A stretch of DNA of 64,000 nt from Oreocharis arfaki (GCA_013398015.1 VZRR01014166.1:1-64000); one strand, 5' to 3'; shown: positions 43,488 through 58,400, counted from the stretch's first letter. The notes: generated by a model not told the origin, from the letters alone. Program-made: numbers and translations.

Positions 43488-46400
43488 AGTCTCATCTCAC
43501 TTTAGTAAGAAACAGAGCTGTGTATTTCACTCAACACATGCAAATACAGTTTCCTGTCTACCCTTGCTCTGCCCATTGAAAGCCAGCCATGCTTCCCCAC
43601 GGGACAGCCTGCCAGGTGAATGCCATTTGATGTATAACATATTTCAGTGCTGCCTCTGGAAATGGCCAGGATGACAGCACGGCAGCAGGATTGGACAGCA
43701 GCCCACGCTCACCTCACAGCAGCACAAGGGCACCCGGTGGGGATGAAAATCTTTTAAATTCTGTCTGGATTTGCTTTGGTGGATGCTAGGACATGTCATC
43801 CACCCCTTGCCATAATATTCCCTTCTCTCTTATGCCATTATCACCATAATGATTTATAACTGAAGGTGGAAACTTCAACTCTGGTTCTGTTCCTGTGGTG
43901 GGACGGGTTTCTTGCGGTGGGTGAGGGACACACCATTCGTGTTTGGGGAAAGATTTGCAGATTTTTGGCTAGAAAGGACTGCAAACAGCATCCCTGTTGT
44001 TACCCTGACGTGCTGGAGAGGCTGTAACACTTGTTTGGGGTGTCAGGGGGTTGCCATAAAGGCTCACCTGAGGTGTGTGTGAGTGAAAGCCGTGCCTCAC
44101 ACCTCCCTTCCTCAGTTGCATGTCGCTGGGGTGAGCCCTAAGGCAGCTTCCCCTTCGCCCTGCAGTGCTCACACCGCCCATCCCCGGAGCACTGCTGTGA
44201 GCACCTCCTGCCCTCCAGCTCTTCCCCCAGCCGGCGGCTGTGCTCTAATGCGGGGAAGTCATTGTGTGCTCCGCTAGACACTGAACCGAACAACCAATAA
44301 ATCTCTTATAAACCAAGGAGTGTCTTGTTTTGGTTACCAGGGAGATTGCCAAGTGCAAATCCAACCTGAAATAGGGATGAGCTCATCCTTGGAGCAGCGG
44401 CGGTGCCTGAGCCGGAGCAGCCGGATGGAAAGGGAGCCAGCGCCAGGAATGCTGTCTGCTCCACCGACATTTGGATGCTGTGTGAGCTGTTTTGCCAAAC
44501 AGCTTTTGCCTTGTAAATGAGATCGTGTAGGGGGTGCTGTGTGAAGCTGGCTGCTGAGACAGGGCTTTTACAATTCCTGGGAGTATGGCGATGACATTCC
44601 TCGTGGGACTGTGGGCTGGAGAGCCCTGGGGGTGGGTTAAGATGCTGCAAAGGTGGCCTCCTCTGCCATCTCCCCTATCCTGGAAACTTCTCCTTGTGAA
44701 AGGATTGTAGGGAAAGCTGAGATGCTTGACTTGTAAATAAGGGTTGGTCCTAAGCACCTGGTTAGACAGGAGCACTGAGAGGCAGAGCCTCTCCCTGCTG
44801 CTGCTCCAGGGGCTGGTGCAAGAGGTTGGAAAAACCTCACCCTCCTCTGCAACATACCTGGAGCAAGAGCTTGAAAATTTAGACTCTGGAATTATTTCAC
44901 CCCAAAGTGTCCCCAGTTTAAATAGGTCAGGACTGGACTTTTGGAGTCACCTCTTGCCAGGGCACAGTGGGCACTGTGGGAGCAGCTGCTGCAAGCAGAG
45001 ATGTCTTTTTCTGGGTTGATGGAGGTTGGGGTTGGAGTGGGCTCTCGTGGGGTGCCAGCTGTGCCTGAAAAAGGCAAGATAAGGAGGCTGTGATGCACTC
45101 AGTCTCTTGGCAGCCCAGGCAGAGTTCCTGTAGCATTCTGCACCTTTCTCTGCTAAGACAGATGTTTCCAGATGCACTTCATTCAATGAACTCCCATTTT
45201 CTGAGGTACAACTTTTAACTGAAAAGCTCTGTCTGTAGGAGGAAGTACTGCCTGTCCGTCTGCACCACGGTGCTGCAGGGGGGAGGCTGACAAAGGTGTG
45301 GCAGTGGTCTCTGCTCGGGTTTTGCTCCTCATTGCTGAATTATCAAATCCATGAAATCATGTAGAAATACATGAGAACATCACCTGGCAGCTGTCTCGAT
45401 GAAGCAATGCATGAGCCCCTTACCAGAGGCCCACAGATGGATTTCAGCAAATCTTTTAAGACATAGTTACCAGTGAATGAAAACAGGGAACAATTATCAA
45501 CAGCACAAATGCAAACAAAAGCTGAGACCCTGAAAAGTGATCTGTGAACCTATTCACATGATGCAAAAACACAATTCTTTTTTTGGATTAACTTCATAGC
45601 TTTTTGAAGAAAGGGATGAAGGTTGCATCTATAAAAAGAGATTGGTTTCAGCAGGGGTATTTTGTATTTTGGAAGTCTTTTATTATAATTTTACAATCAT
45701 GGAGGGATCTGCAAAATTGTGTGTTCTTGCAAGTCCCTTCCAGGACTTGGGGGTGGATTTTTTCCAGCTCCTTTCTGGAGCCATGTGGGAAATGCTTTGG
45801 TGACATAACCAAGTCCCTCAGCATCGTGGGCAGCTCTCGGTGCCACCAGTGCATTCAGCCATCAGTTTTAGGGAAAGGCTTCAGGAAAGCCTGGTTCTTG
45901 GAGCAGTTGGCATTTGAAAGAAGGTGATTTTCAGGTGAGGACATATAGCTGAGTGAGATCTGGGTGAGACAGACATGAGTTCACCTTTTATAGTTGCAAG
46001 GTGGGCAGTGCTCTGGTGCACCTGGGCTGTCCCAGTGGCTGGGGTTGGGTTCATGTGACCCTGCTGCGTAGCACAGCTCTGTGCCCCAGCCACTGTGACC
46101 CCAAATTGCTCATAACTGAGCTGGGCAGGGTGCTAAAAAGCTTTAAAACCTACAGATGCCACTTGAAGCATTCTATCTTCTGTTTTCAGCAGCTCTTTGG
46201 AGATGAGACACTGCTAGTCTGATGTGAATTGTTTACATGTGGTGTCTGATGTTCCTTTGTGTCACCTCTTTTCTGTGGGGTGCAGCACTGGACGTTAATG
46301 TTTGGGAGCAGGACAGGCATCCCTGCTGGTCTTCCCCGTGTCCTCCCCCAGTGTTTCACCTTCTTGGTATCAAGGTGTGTTTGCCTTTTGGCTGTCTCTG

Positions 46401-49400
46401 GGTGACTAAACCCACTGCTGTGCTTTGTAGATCCAGGACCGAGCCTAACGTTGCTCAGCGCTGGCACAAAGCAGGCAAGGCTTCCTACCAGGCTTCCTTC
46501 TAGCACAGCTGAGAATTTGTCTCAAGGGGTTTAACTTTACCAAAGGGACAGCAGAGTCCTTGCAGTTGCAGGAAAAGTCCTCAGTGATTTGGAAACCTCA
46601 CCCTTTCCCCATTGTCTTGCAGCATTCCCAGAGGGACACGGTGCCTGTGCGCTCTCATGCAATGCAGTTGCACAAGCTGGTTTTAAAAGAAAGCAAAGTG
46701 CTGTTTCACATCTGGTTTAGCTTTTTGACAGCTTTCTCTAGCATTTGTGTGCAATTAGCACTGCTTTTCTATCACATGGAACCCATCCTCTAATAGCTGG
46801 ATGTGGGCAGTAGTCGCAGACTTGCAGTGATTGTATTGAGAAAGGCTGTTCCTCTTTGCAGGCTGTGTTGCTGACTGTCTCTGCATTTATTGTCTCTCTG
46901 CTACTTGAAAAAGAAAGCAAAATAGCTTTTTTGGGCCTGAATCCAGCCCCAGAGCAGGGAATGGCTTAATCAAGCACTCAAGTGCTTTTACCAACTCCAG
47001 TTGGTTTATTTCTATGTTTAAAATCAAATCCTCTTCTATGTATCTCACTTTTCTTATTCCAAAGTTTGTGTTTAATGAATGTACCCACACAGAGAATTTG
47101 CCATTGCTCCAGGAGTCAGCACTGATAGAAATGCTGTAACACACAGAGGTGCTCTGAGACCCTTGGAGGAGCATGGGAAAAGAGAGATCTTCCCTTGGCT
47201 CCAAACGCCCTGGCCTTGTGGAGGAGGGGGATGAAATTTAGCAGTTTCAGTAGCCTCACCTCCCCACCCTCCTTTGGCCTGAACTGTCTCTTACCAAGTG
47301 TTAGTCTACCGACCTCAACATTTCCAAGACACTAAATTTTGCTAGGTTACCAAAAAACTAGAGTGGGAGTATGCTGGGGGAGAATTCCCCTGCTTCCCTC
47401 TCCAAAACAGCCTCTATCCTGCAGATAATGACACTCAGCTGGGATACCACAAACCAGGGCAGGACTCTGAAAGCCCTTGTGGGCTGGGTCTCTCTGTTTT
47501 TGGCTGAAATTGAAACCTAACCCTGATGAAAGATTTAAAGATATTCGTTCCTTTTTTGAACATTTGAAGCTGTGTTTTCTACCCAACCCCACAGGGAATG
47601 CTTTCCTGTGTAGTCCTTGCCCAGCTCTGATCTGACATATTTCCAGAGAGACTCAGGATCCTTATCACTTTACGAAAAATGAGATTTACATGCCTGTATC
47701 ACACAGGCACTTTGAAAATATTATCCCTGACTCCAGAGAAATGGCTCATACATTTTAATGCCGTTATTAGAAATTGAATTGACAACACTTATCCTCAGTG
47801 GAAATGGCTCTGCAGCTCAGGGGGAAAATGTACAGAGAGGACTGCTGGAGACTTCAGAGAGCTCTTGTCATCTTGAGATGTGTGTGCTTCTGGTGCAGTG
47901 TGTCTGCTGAATGATTAGAGCAAGGTTTGATATACACTAGAGACAGGAGAAAGAAAGAGCCCATAGGCCAACAGCATGGGCTGAGACAGCAGCGGGGCTT
48001 AAAGCATCCTAAAGAGCTTCTGGGCTGAAAGGGAGAGCAAAGTGGTGGGGAAATATGGGCTGCTCTGGCTTGTGTGTCCCAGGGTGTTATGGAGATGTTG
48101 CACACAGGTTCTTTATTTGCTGTCTTAGCAAGTGTAGAGAAAGCGAACTGGATGAGTGCTGGCTTAAACTGGTACGTGAGTGAAGTGCTGCTGAGGTGCT
48201 CATGTTAGTGAAAGATGCCTTTTGGAGGAGAAGCAGCAAGGAATAGCAACAAGAAAATCCACTCAAAAAAAGTTGCTTTTAGAATAAAATCATTTTAATG
48301 GTAAATTAACTTGCAAGAACTGGCTAATCTCTGTTCCTCTGAGAGGATGTGGCCTTTGGGGAGCACTTCACATAGGGCTGCAGGACATCGAGGCTCTGGA
48401 GTCTCTTGCTTCTGAGAGTGGAAGTAGGAAGAGGGATACAACTGGAAAAACACTTGATGTGGTGCCAAAGAAGCACTTGTGAATCTGAAGCCACTCCAAG
48501 GTGAAGAGTTTCCACTTCTCCTGCCCTTGTTGGTGCAATGTGGCCCAGCCTGGCCCAGCCTTCATGGTGAGTGTTGGGGGGCAAGGAAGCTGACCTCTTC
48601 TTCCATTTTTAAACTGCACTTATCTGAAGCTGGAAGTTAAATCAAACCTTCCTAAAGCAGAGGTTTGTGAAAATAACTCTTGTGACTAATCCAACCCCTT
48701 AGGCCTCACTGGAGGAGACTCTGCAGCTTTGTTTTTCCTTGTAAAGAATGCTCAGCATATGTCCTGACAATTAGTCAGAGTGCCCAAAAATACCCGTCAG
48801 CCCTGCAAGCTGATCCCCTTCAGCTCTTGGAGCTGAGACTGACACAGGGTTATGCACTGTGGGGCTTTGGGAAAGGTTATTTTTAAAATGGCCACATAAC
48901 AAGGGTGATTTGGTCCTTTCAGCCACCAGCTCTGGCTAACCACTGAGGGTGCCGACAGCCAAACGTTAATCTTGCTCGAGGCGGCTGTCCTGCCCAGGGT
49001 ATTGGGCTGCTTCTCCTGCTGAAACCATGTGCCAGGGCTGGCCCTGTCAGCTCTAAATCAGTGCTGAGGGCATGGCCCTGTGGCCTGTGCCAACTTCGGG
49101 CAGTGCTTTGATGGTGTACTGGATGCCAGGGAGTCTTCCCAACCGGCATGCCAATGCTTGGAAGGGCACGTCCTCATCAAAGAGGTGGCCTGTCTTCACC
49201 CTTAGCCAGGCAGCCCTTTCCTGAGGGCTTTTGCTTTGCCCTTCTCTGGCCACTTGAGCTGAAGTTTTCTATCCTCAGTGTCTCTCCCATGCTGAATTTC
49301 TGGAGAATGTTTTGCCAGAATCACAGTCCATCCACAAACCACCCTTTCTTCTCCTGCCCTGAAAATCAAGATCCCTAAGGGGAAACACCAATGCTCCTTG

Positions 49401-52400
49401 GTGCCACAGAGCATGGCTGGTGTGGGGGTTTGGCTTGCCCACTGTCCTGTGTGGGCAGAGGATGGAAGTCTGCAGAACCATCTGCCCAGCAGCTTCCCAG
49501 GAACATAGGATTTTGCTAGAAAACATCACATGGAAACATTCCCAGCGAAGAGCTTGGGCAGAGCCTGCAGCACCCACCTTGTGAGTCTTCCTTGCTACCA
49601 GGTCCTGTTGAATGAACACAGGAGGGTGTCAGGGGATGCTGGAGAGCACGTGTGTTGTAGCAGATGTCTGGCTAGTTGCTGATTTCTGACTCCTAGTGGG
49701 TAGATCTCCAAGGAATGACCCAGCTTTCAAGCAGCAGAGTGAACTAGTAGCTGAACTTCCTTCCATGTGCTCCACAGGGAGCTGTTTAACCTCGCTGGGG
49801 CAGAGCATTGCCCAGCCAGCGCCCACAAGAAGGAATTGGGAGCTACTAGAAGTGCAGAGAGCCTGATGTACGCTCTGAAACATTACTTCAGTGATGGATC
49901 ACTCATTACTTGGTGAAGCCCTGACATGCTCATTTATTGTGTGGGTATAGCAGGATTATATTGCTGTGCCTGTTCCTCACACCTCATCTGTGCTGGGGAA
50001 GACTGCCGTGCTGCCTGGCTGGATCACTGTGGTATTTATTTCACAGGGACTTGAGTTACTTCTCTCAGCTCTGAAGCCAGGGCTAAGCCATGAGGGGAAA
50101 GCTGTGACTGGCAAATATTTGCCTCACATCTGGCTCCACTGGTCATTCCTCCTGCACAAGTGCAACTAAACCTGGACAAAGAAAGACCTGAAGCTGGCCA
50201 AGATGGCCCTAAGGAGCTCAATTGTCCTAAGTGTGAAGCTTTGGGGTAATAAATAGGGAAAAAAATGAGTTGTGGTGCAGCTGGTTGGCCCCATGGCTCC
50301 TCCCAAGACCACATCACCTGGTGGAAGTGACTGAGAGGCACCAGCACTGCTAAGTGGGTCTGCACATTATCCAGTTATAGGGCTGCTGGGGAGGAAAAGG
50401 TAAACGCAGTAATTGAAGATTTTTAGCCCAGTTATGGGCTTGGTGCTCTCATGAGGCATCTGAATCAGACCAGTCTTGGCAGTGCATGTGGATCTCTCTC
50501 CCAAGAGGAGCAGACAAACTCTTTGCCTCTCCTTAGGGTTGTCTGATGTTCATGAGTATGTTCAGACCTGTGGTTTTCGTCTTGCAGATCATGAAGGGAG
50601 CTGTGGGCAGCCTGCTGAGCCTCCCAGTCCACTGGCTGTACACTCACAGCAGAAGGGCATGGGAGACAGAGGTGGGAAGAGAAACATGGCTCACGTTTAA
50701 GCAAGTGCATTTAAAGACTAAGACATTTGTCTTTGCAAGAGATTTTTTAAAAATCTTCAGTTTTTTGGGGCTGTCCCTTTCTGAGCTTGCATTGAAGGTC
50801 TAACTCTAACTTCTGGGACAACAGCAGGCACCCAACATCCTCGCTACTGGGAGACATAGTCCTGGCATCCTATCTGTAATGAATGAACAAGAAGCAGGGA
50901 TAGGAGGAAATGGACTTTCTTCTGAAGTTCATTCAGTGCCAGCTCTGCCTAGCACCTGCTGCAGCGTCTCCTCTCCCCTGTCCTCTCTGGAGCCTGGGGC
51001 TGCTGCTGTGGGGCTGTTTGTTGCCTGCATCCCACCACACTGCCATAGCCAGGATGGGGAACAGGACCTGAACAAAGCTTTGGGACTACAAGGCAGCTCC
51101 TGATTTATGTGCAGACACTCCTCCCAGGCCTCAGTGTCGCTTGGCTCTCAGCAGCAGCGAGAGGTCTGCCATGTTAGCAACAGGTGATGGGAAAAAGTGC
51201 CAGTAGGGAGCATGTGTGAAGGGGAGCCACAGAGCAGATGGCAGCAGGGAAATAAATTTGGAGCTGCCATGGGAATAGTCCTGGAAACAGTCCAGCCTGT
51301 GGAGGAAGGCCGATGGGGAAAAACTTGGTTTATATCTCTTCCTGGTTTTGCTTTTTTTCATGTGCCTTTATTTCCAGCTCTGTTATCTCTTGACCATTCC
51401 TTCCTGTCTATTACTACAGCCTTATCCCTTTGTTTTTCTCTTCTTCTCCTGCCTTCTTTTCCGACTTTTGTTTCTACTCACACTGTATCTGAGCGCCTGA
51501 AGGTTGCCCACCCTGCATCTGTTTGCTCATAAATCTATTCCCAGTTCCTCTACCCTACCTCCACAGCTGATCCAGAAAGCTTCCCTTGGCACTGAAAGGC
51601 TCAGCATACCACTCTGACCCAGCTGTGAGCTGGAGTTCAGCACAGAGGAATCGTGCCTTTGCCATGTCTTGCTGCTTTCCTTCTCTACTGTCCCCTCTGA
51701 GCTGGTTCCCTGGGAACACCAGAGGCTCCCCTGGTGCCTGGTGCGTTCATTCCCCTGTCACTGCAGTGATGTCCTTGCTGGTTTTGTTCTGGATGTGGGT
51801 ATGTCCTGCCTGTCTCTGCCTTGTGTTCCTGCGAGCGCCTATGGGATGCTTCAGGGGAGCAGAGGAACATCCTTGTACGCAGAGATGGATTTGAGACTTC
51901 TGGAGCAGTTTTGGGATACTTCGAAGAGAAACTGCTCAGTTTTGAAAGGACTTAGGTGGAAAATCCCCATTCTGGTTCAGGTGTGATCGTGTCATGCAGG
52001 GTCTCTGGCTGGGGGGACTAGGGGCCATCATCCCCTGATGATCCTCTCCAGATGATCTACAAACAGTGCTCTGCAGTGCCTTCTGCCAGTGCTGGGAGCA
52101 GGAAGCATGTTGGATACTGAGTGCTTGGAGAGCTGGATCAGCCTCCAGTGTCAGTCCTGGTGCCAGACCTGTCCAGCATTTCTGTGGCATTGGGGACTGC
52201 TGCCTCTTACGTCTCTCTGATGGATCTGCCACAACTGCAAAGAGCTTTTCCTTCAAGAGAGCTGTATCTGTGTCCTCTCTCCTCTCAAACCCAGCTCTCC
52301 TATTGGTTGTCTTCTTGCAAAATTTGTCTTTATATTAAAACAAACAAAGAAATGTTTTAAAAAATTGTTTTGTTTCTGCCTAGGAAGAGCCAAGGAAGTT

Positions 52401-55400
52401 TGTAACTGAGATCTGTTGGGTAGGAGTGCTCTGCTGTGGGAGGACACATGCATGCAACCTCAGATATTTAAAATAAAATTTTTTAAAAAATTGATCTGCC
52501 CTCAGGACAGGAAGGGTAGGGAGAATTGTGGGACTCTCATTTTACGGGGAGCCTGGTGAATGTCAGTGTGCTCTTCTGTGCAGGTGCACTGTGCATTGCC
52601 AACAGCATGTATGGAAGCAGGAGGCACAGCATTACTTCAAGAGGTGCACAGGTGCTCTGCTGCTGGTATTTACTGCTGCTTTCTTTGATGATGGTGACTA
52701 ATAGTTCATCAATGCCTGGGTTAGAACAGCTCTCTTTATGAGTTTCTGCCTGTTGAGTGACAGTAGGATGTGTGAGCAAGCTGAGAGACCCAGACCTTTT
52801 CTGGCAGGATTCTTAGGGCAAGAAAATACTCTGGAAATCACAACATGAATCATTTGTTTATCCGAGTGGATGACACTATGCCCCAGCCATGCTGCTCTGC
52901 AGTTGGACCTGCTGGGTGGGATCAGTGTGTCCAGGGCAGCTCCCTGGAAAATCTACAGGACTGGTTTAATGTTAAAAATATGACATCCCGAGCCTGCTGT
53001 GCACTCACTGGTGTATTTGTAGCACTCTTCCCTCTGGGGCCTGTGGGTGCCTGGTGCACAGACAACGGCTCAGGCAGGGCTGGCACAGCTCCTTTCTGGG
53101 GCACCCTCTCTTTCCTGGAGGCGTCTGCTCCCTGACATGTTTCACAGGGCATTGATGTCCCTCCTTGGCACTTGTGCTACCCCTGCACCACCGCTGTGTT
53201 TAATCACCTGGGCTCATGTGGATGAAGAGGGGCTTGGGAAGGAAATGGGAATTGGCCAAAGTCATCTGGCTAAAACCAGGCAAGAAACCAAGAGCAGCAG
53301 TAGGGTTGTTCCCCAGCCCATTTCTGCTGCTGGACCAGTAGGCCACAAATTCAAAAAAAAATGGCCTTTTTATTAAAGTCTGCTCTGGGGGATCAGCAGG
53401 GGCTTTGCAGAGTGAGCTGTGCCAGGGAGCTCCATAGGCATCCGCAGGTCTGGGTCTTCCTCTTGTTTCTTGGCCAAGCTTTCTCCCTCTCCTCTCTCCT
53501 CCAGCCTGAGCCTGTTGTGGTGCTGTGAACACACGTGTGTTTGTGCACACGAAATGTTGTGACGTCCAAGTGTCCATCCCTGCTCTCCACGCCCCTCTGC
53601 AGCTGCCAAACCGCTGCTGAGTGCAGCCACCTCCGGTCGGGACGTGGCAGCCGCTAGCACTGTGCAGAGACACCGCTCAGGATGGGAGCAAAGGCTTCCA
53701 GTGGAAATACCAGGGCATTCTGGGGGAAGAAGGAGATGGCTGCCAGGTGGGAGGGTGCCAGAGCTCTGTGTAGGGAACTAAAAAGGAATGAAAATGGTTA
53801 ATGGTGCAAACTCTACGCGCATTGCCAAAAATGAACTCATGTCTGTAAATATTACACTGAGCACAGCAAGATTAGCACAGGAAAATACCAGTTGTTAGGG
53901 TTCCTGTTGCCATCTGAATTATGCAAACAATTTGCTGGAGTTTATAGATGAGCTGGGGCAGAATAACATTGGGTTTTTCCTCACCAAAGTGTTTCAGTGC
54001 ACTAGTATTTTAGCACGTTTCCCAGCCTCAATCTGCTACACCAGTGGATCCACGCTGTGCTCTTTTGGAACGGCGTGCTGTCAAGAGTGGCCTTTTCCAG
54101 GCCCTGTTGGAAACTTGGAGATGTCGGGGTGCTGGTGAGATGCTGAGCTTGTTCATGTGCTGCCTGGGGGGCTAAGATGAGTGTGAAGGCTCAGGAGCTC
54201 ACCAAGCCCAATGCTGAGGCCGGACACTGTGCACGTGTGTGTGGCTGAGGAGCTCTTGGCACCTCTGCAAGCAGGAAGCAGAGATGTTCCTGGTTGTAGC
54301 AGGGTTGCTCTTCAGAGGCCAGACACCACCACGATGGGCTCCCTGGAAGGAATGTTAAACATTGGCTCTTCCCAGTGGCTGTCAGGGAGGTTCAGTGACT
54401 TTCCCACGGCCGTGCAGTGCGTCAGTGGGGAGGCAGGATTAGCAGCTGGGTGTCCCTGGCCCCTGGCCCTGAGCGTCGCCGGCAGCAATTGCATAACCCA
54501 GAGTGAGTATGGGGCTGCAGAGCTGCTGCAGCCTGGGGTCCCCACAGGAGTGATCCCCAAGCCAGAGCTCCCTCCCTTCCTGCTGTGACTTGGGTGGAAA
54601 CAGGCAGGCTGGAGCCATGGAGCTGGGATCTTCCTGAGAGTTTTCTGGACACCTGAGTAAAGAGGACAGAGGCATGAGCCAGTGCCCTCTAAAGCCATGC
54701 TAGATGCTGGAGAAGCCCCATATCATGATACCCAACTTTCTAAGTGCTGCTCTTCAGGGACTTGCTCGCTCTGAGCAGTTAATGCTGTGAGCTTCCTCAG
54801 GGAAAGAGCTGGGGAAGGACCAGGAATGGCAGTTTTACTGGCAGTAAAACTTCAGCATGACCTCCATGCTGAGAGCAAATCCAACCCACCCATGAATGTA
54901 TGTGCTGGTACTTCTGTGGGCTGTCAACTGGGTCCCCAGGGGTACAGCCACATCCTTTCTGGGCCCTACAACCAGAAGACAGCCCCTTGCTGTCTCCTGG
55001 GACTGCAGCCCCTCTGGCCCCCACGGGGCTGTGACACACCTCTTCCCTTCAGCCATGGCAGAGCAGCATTAATGTTGGGTCTGTCATTTAGCTCAGGACT
55101 GTTATAAGACACAATCTCACTCTAACGCCAAGGCCAAATAGTACCAGCATGGGGTCAAGTTCATGAGTTCATTCTGCCTTTGGGACTAATTTGGGTGCTG
55201 AGTAGCTGGGCAGGTATTCGACTGTTGCCTGCAGAGACCTAGAGGTCTCAGGATCCTATTCTTCTCCCTCAGATCACCTAAAATGGTAAGAATTTACAAG
55301 GGGGATTAAGGTTGTGATCTCTGGGGAGGGGAGTGGACATCTGGTAGGAGTCCTGTCCGTATTAATAGCCTCGGTTTAAATGTATGTTATCAAATGGGGC

Positions 55401-55471
55401 AGCTCCTTATCAGCCTAGAGACTGTGAACTCCGTTACCTGAGGGGCAGCTGGTGACTTTGGGCTGCTGACC

Positions 55472-55493
55472 ATGGCTTTCCACAGGCACACAG
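55472..55493 (+). CDS. FHL1: FHL1 alternative first coding exon (extended N-terminus)
   Basis: ATG in an excellent context (GACCATGG), followed by seven codons and one base: M-A-F-H-R-H-T-(G), then donor GTAAAG at 55494. An in-frame TGA lies at 55439-55441, so this ATG is the first possible start. The exon ends in phase 1 and joins perfectly to 62206, giving MAFHRHTGGPGSYTVGTM followed by the ordinary FHL1 sequence. I recall a human FHL1 isoform beginning MASHRHSGPSSYKVGTM, which matches in order and splice position with one codon less. The upstream limit of the exon (promoter or acceptor) is not visible. No translation of this form is proven in this species. Confidence 0.82.
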
Positions 55494-58400
55494 GTAAAGT
55501 GGATGTGCTGCCAGGTGTTGTGGGAGTACACCTGGTAAATGGGGAGGCAGGTTTTGCTAACAGGCTCCTGTGCCAGAGAAATAACTTAATGCAGTCTTAA
55601 ACCTCAGCGATCTGCAGCTGTAACTCCTGATGGCAAATGGGCTGATAACCAGTGTGGGAGACGGGTGCTGGAGCAGAATGGTGGTGGTGGCCTCGTTTAT
55701 TTTGTAAAATGGATTGGATGGTAAATGCTTTTTGTATCTGCTGCTGTGGGAAGGCTGGGGCTCAGCTGTTATTTCAGGAAGAATTGGTGAAAATGGGGAA
55801 AAATGCTCGTCCTTGCTGCAAGTTTACTGCAGTGAGCAGAGAAACCCAGAGCAGAGGGGAGACCAGTGTGTAAACCCAGATGGTTTGCCCTGCTCTGGTG
55901 GGAAGTTTGTGGTTACTCCCTCTTCTCTGCTTGTCTTTTAGTTCAGATGGGCTGAACCTCACCAGTGATAGAAAAATGTTAATTTTTCCATTAATACTGA
56001 CAGGAATCTTGAGATCATATTTTACGTGTCTCCACGGCATGAAGCTCTGTGGTGTCTTCCCATCCTGCCTAATTTCTCTAGCCCTGCAGCTGAAGACAAT
56101 CAGAAGCTCTTTGGAATTTTTGAAAGCCTGTCTGACTCTTAGAAGCTGCTTTTGTGCATGTCCAGGGCATATTCACAGCCCTACACCACAGCACAATGGC
56201 AGCGCCATTGCATCTCTTGGTGAGACACAGCCCCGAGGAGAGGGGAGAGGGTGTTGGTTTGGGGTGCAACTCCCATGGCCATCAAACTGAACTGCTGCAC
56301 AGCAGGAGCCAGGAGTGCTTGTGAGACTTCAGAACATAGAGCCTGCTCAAAACTGGGGAGAAAGGGCACAGTTTGCTGCTCAGCTTCCTGCTCAGGATAA
56401 GGCACACACATGAGGCTGCTGGCACAGCATGTAACTGCTCAGGATTTGCTTGTGGGATGCACATACATGTTATGCAGGGCATCGTTGTGAGTAAAATCTG
56501 ACTCCTGTGGTATCATTTGATGTAAGATGTTTAACTTCAGCCCGCAAGGCTGACTGATGCTGTAGCATCCTTCCATTATACTCCCAGCTATATCTTTTTT
56601 TTCTTTCTCATCTTCTTCAGAGGATGTCCCCTGGGGCAAGAACTCACAGACTCGATGCTATGCTGTAATATAAAATGCTGCAGGGTGTTCCGAGCAGATG
56701 CTGAGGTTGGAGGGCTGCTGCCAAAAAGTCACAGCAGGGTGTCCGATCCTGCAGACCACTGGGAACCCCAGGGCAGCTGTGGGGGTACCACAATGCCTGC
56801 TCAGGGTGGGGCTGAATCCTCCGGAGAAGGAAGAAATCTCGTTTTGGCACCTGGGAGGACCTGGGTGTGAGAAGGGCATCCAGCTGCTGAGGTAGGGCAG
56901 ACCAGGGCACAGCTGGGAACGTACTAGGGGAGCCTCAAAGGACAGAGTTGGTTACTGAACAGGATTTGTTTAGTTTTGAAAGGTTTGGACTTTGTTGCTT
57001 AAACTCTGCCTAAAGTGCTCAGCCTTACTCAAGGCAGTGGTGCCCTGTTAGCCTTCACTGAGCTCTGCACTGAGTGCCAAAGCAATCCCTGGGGGAAGAG
57101 TTTCCAGGGCTGGGCCAGTGTTTTTTAATAAATAGCATGTCCCTACGTCCCTGGGGAGCTGTGAAGATTTAGTAATGACTGGGATGTGCTCAGACGTGGT
57201 GGCAATAGGACTGTAGGGAATGTTTTTGGCAACCGCCTGAGGAACTCGGAGCTGTTCTTGCTCTAAATAAAGAAGCTTCCATTTTATCAACAGACTAATT
57301 TTTGAATTATAGAGTACAAGACTCGCACGTGCCTGAGCCTGGCAATTGGAGAGCACAGCTCTGGTATTTTCAGCCCTCCCAGTAAAAACGACCTACAAGA
57401 TATTTCTTTTCTTTCTTTCCTTGGGCTTTGCAAATGCTTGTTGCCCAGGGCATTGTGCCAGTGCGGTCCTGAGTGTCCCTTTGCATTTGGGATTAACAGG
57501 ACCCTTCTTTTAAGGGTTTCCCTGGTATTTATAGCAAACCATGCAACATTGCATAGAGGCATGCTGAGAATAGTAACTCAGGTGACAGACCAGGGCTGCC
57601 AGGACTGAGCTGAAACAGGCAAGTGTAGCCAGTGCCTGGCAGCGCGGGACTGTGAGCTCAGTCTGCTGAGAAAAATGAAACTAATGGAGAGTCAAAAAGC
57701 AGTTGCTCTTTTTTTCTCCATATGCAACTGTGTGCAGGGCAGAGGGTTAACAACTCCAACCTCATCTTCCTTCTTAAGTGGCAGGATAATCTGTATAGTG
57801 TAAGTACAGTTTCTGTGGTTGTGTTTAGAGACCACACTTCAAGTTCTTCCTTGGTGGTTTATCACATTTAAACATATTCCCCAGAGATATTAGCACATTT
57901 CCTGTGCTAAGTGCTTTGCTTATCAGCTGTGCTTCAGCTCCCTTTGCTGAATGCTTTGCTTCCATTTGTTGTGCAAACGACGGTGATGCTACTTTGAGTG
58001 TATGGCTGAACTGCGATGAAACAGCCCGGGGTGATGGCAGGAACTCAGGGGGAAGCAGGCGTTGTGTGGGTGCAGTAGCTTTCGTGGGGTGCACTTCTTA
58101 GGTCTGTACCCTTTACATCCCAAAGCTGGCCATGCTGCAGGGTGCAGATGTGACCCTGACACACAGTCAGACCTGTGACTGCTGGGTGTTGGTATCACTT
58201 GAGGTGCGTGGAGGCTCCTGGGACCCAAGTGTTTGAGATCTCTGAAGGATGGAAGGTGTGGCTGTCCAAGGGCTGAGGTGCTGTATCTGAAAAGTAGAAG
58301 ATGCTTTCAGGGGACAAGAGGCGAGTTGGCACCTCTGTGGTCAGGTAAATGTTAGGTTGTATTCCAGTGTGTCTTTGTGCCAAATACCCTGATACCTGAG

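Larger units (their letters stand above)
37029..55471 (+). other. FHL1: Presumed FHL1 5' intron space
   Basis: If the island at 36.6-37.0 kb is an FHL1 first exon, this is intron; otherwise it is intergenic. It holds a CR1 copy at 39020-39570, a GGAT microsatellite at 41006-41050 and a CT repeat at 43469-43487. A CCAATAAA/TATAAA cluster at 44294-44312 is of unknown meaning. No homologous coding exon was recognised in the rest. Confidence 0.5.

Noticed and set aside
44294..44340. CCAATAAA plus TATAAA cluster resembling an LTR end or a promoter
   Set aside because: CCAAT and TATA are too close together for a normal promoter, and no paired LTR, target duplication or retroviral coding sequence was found nearby.
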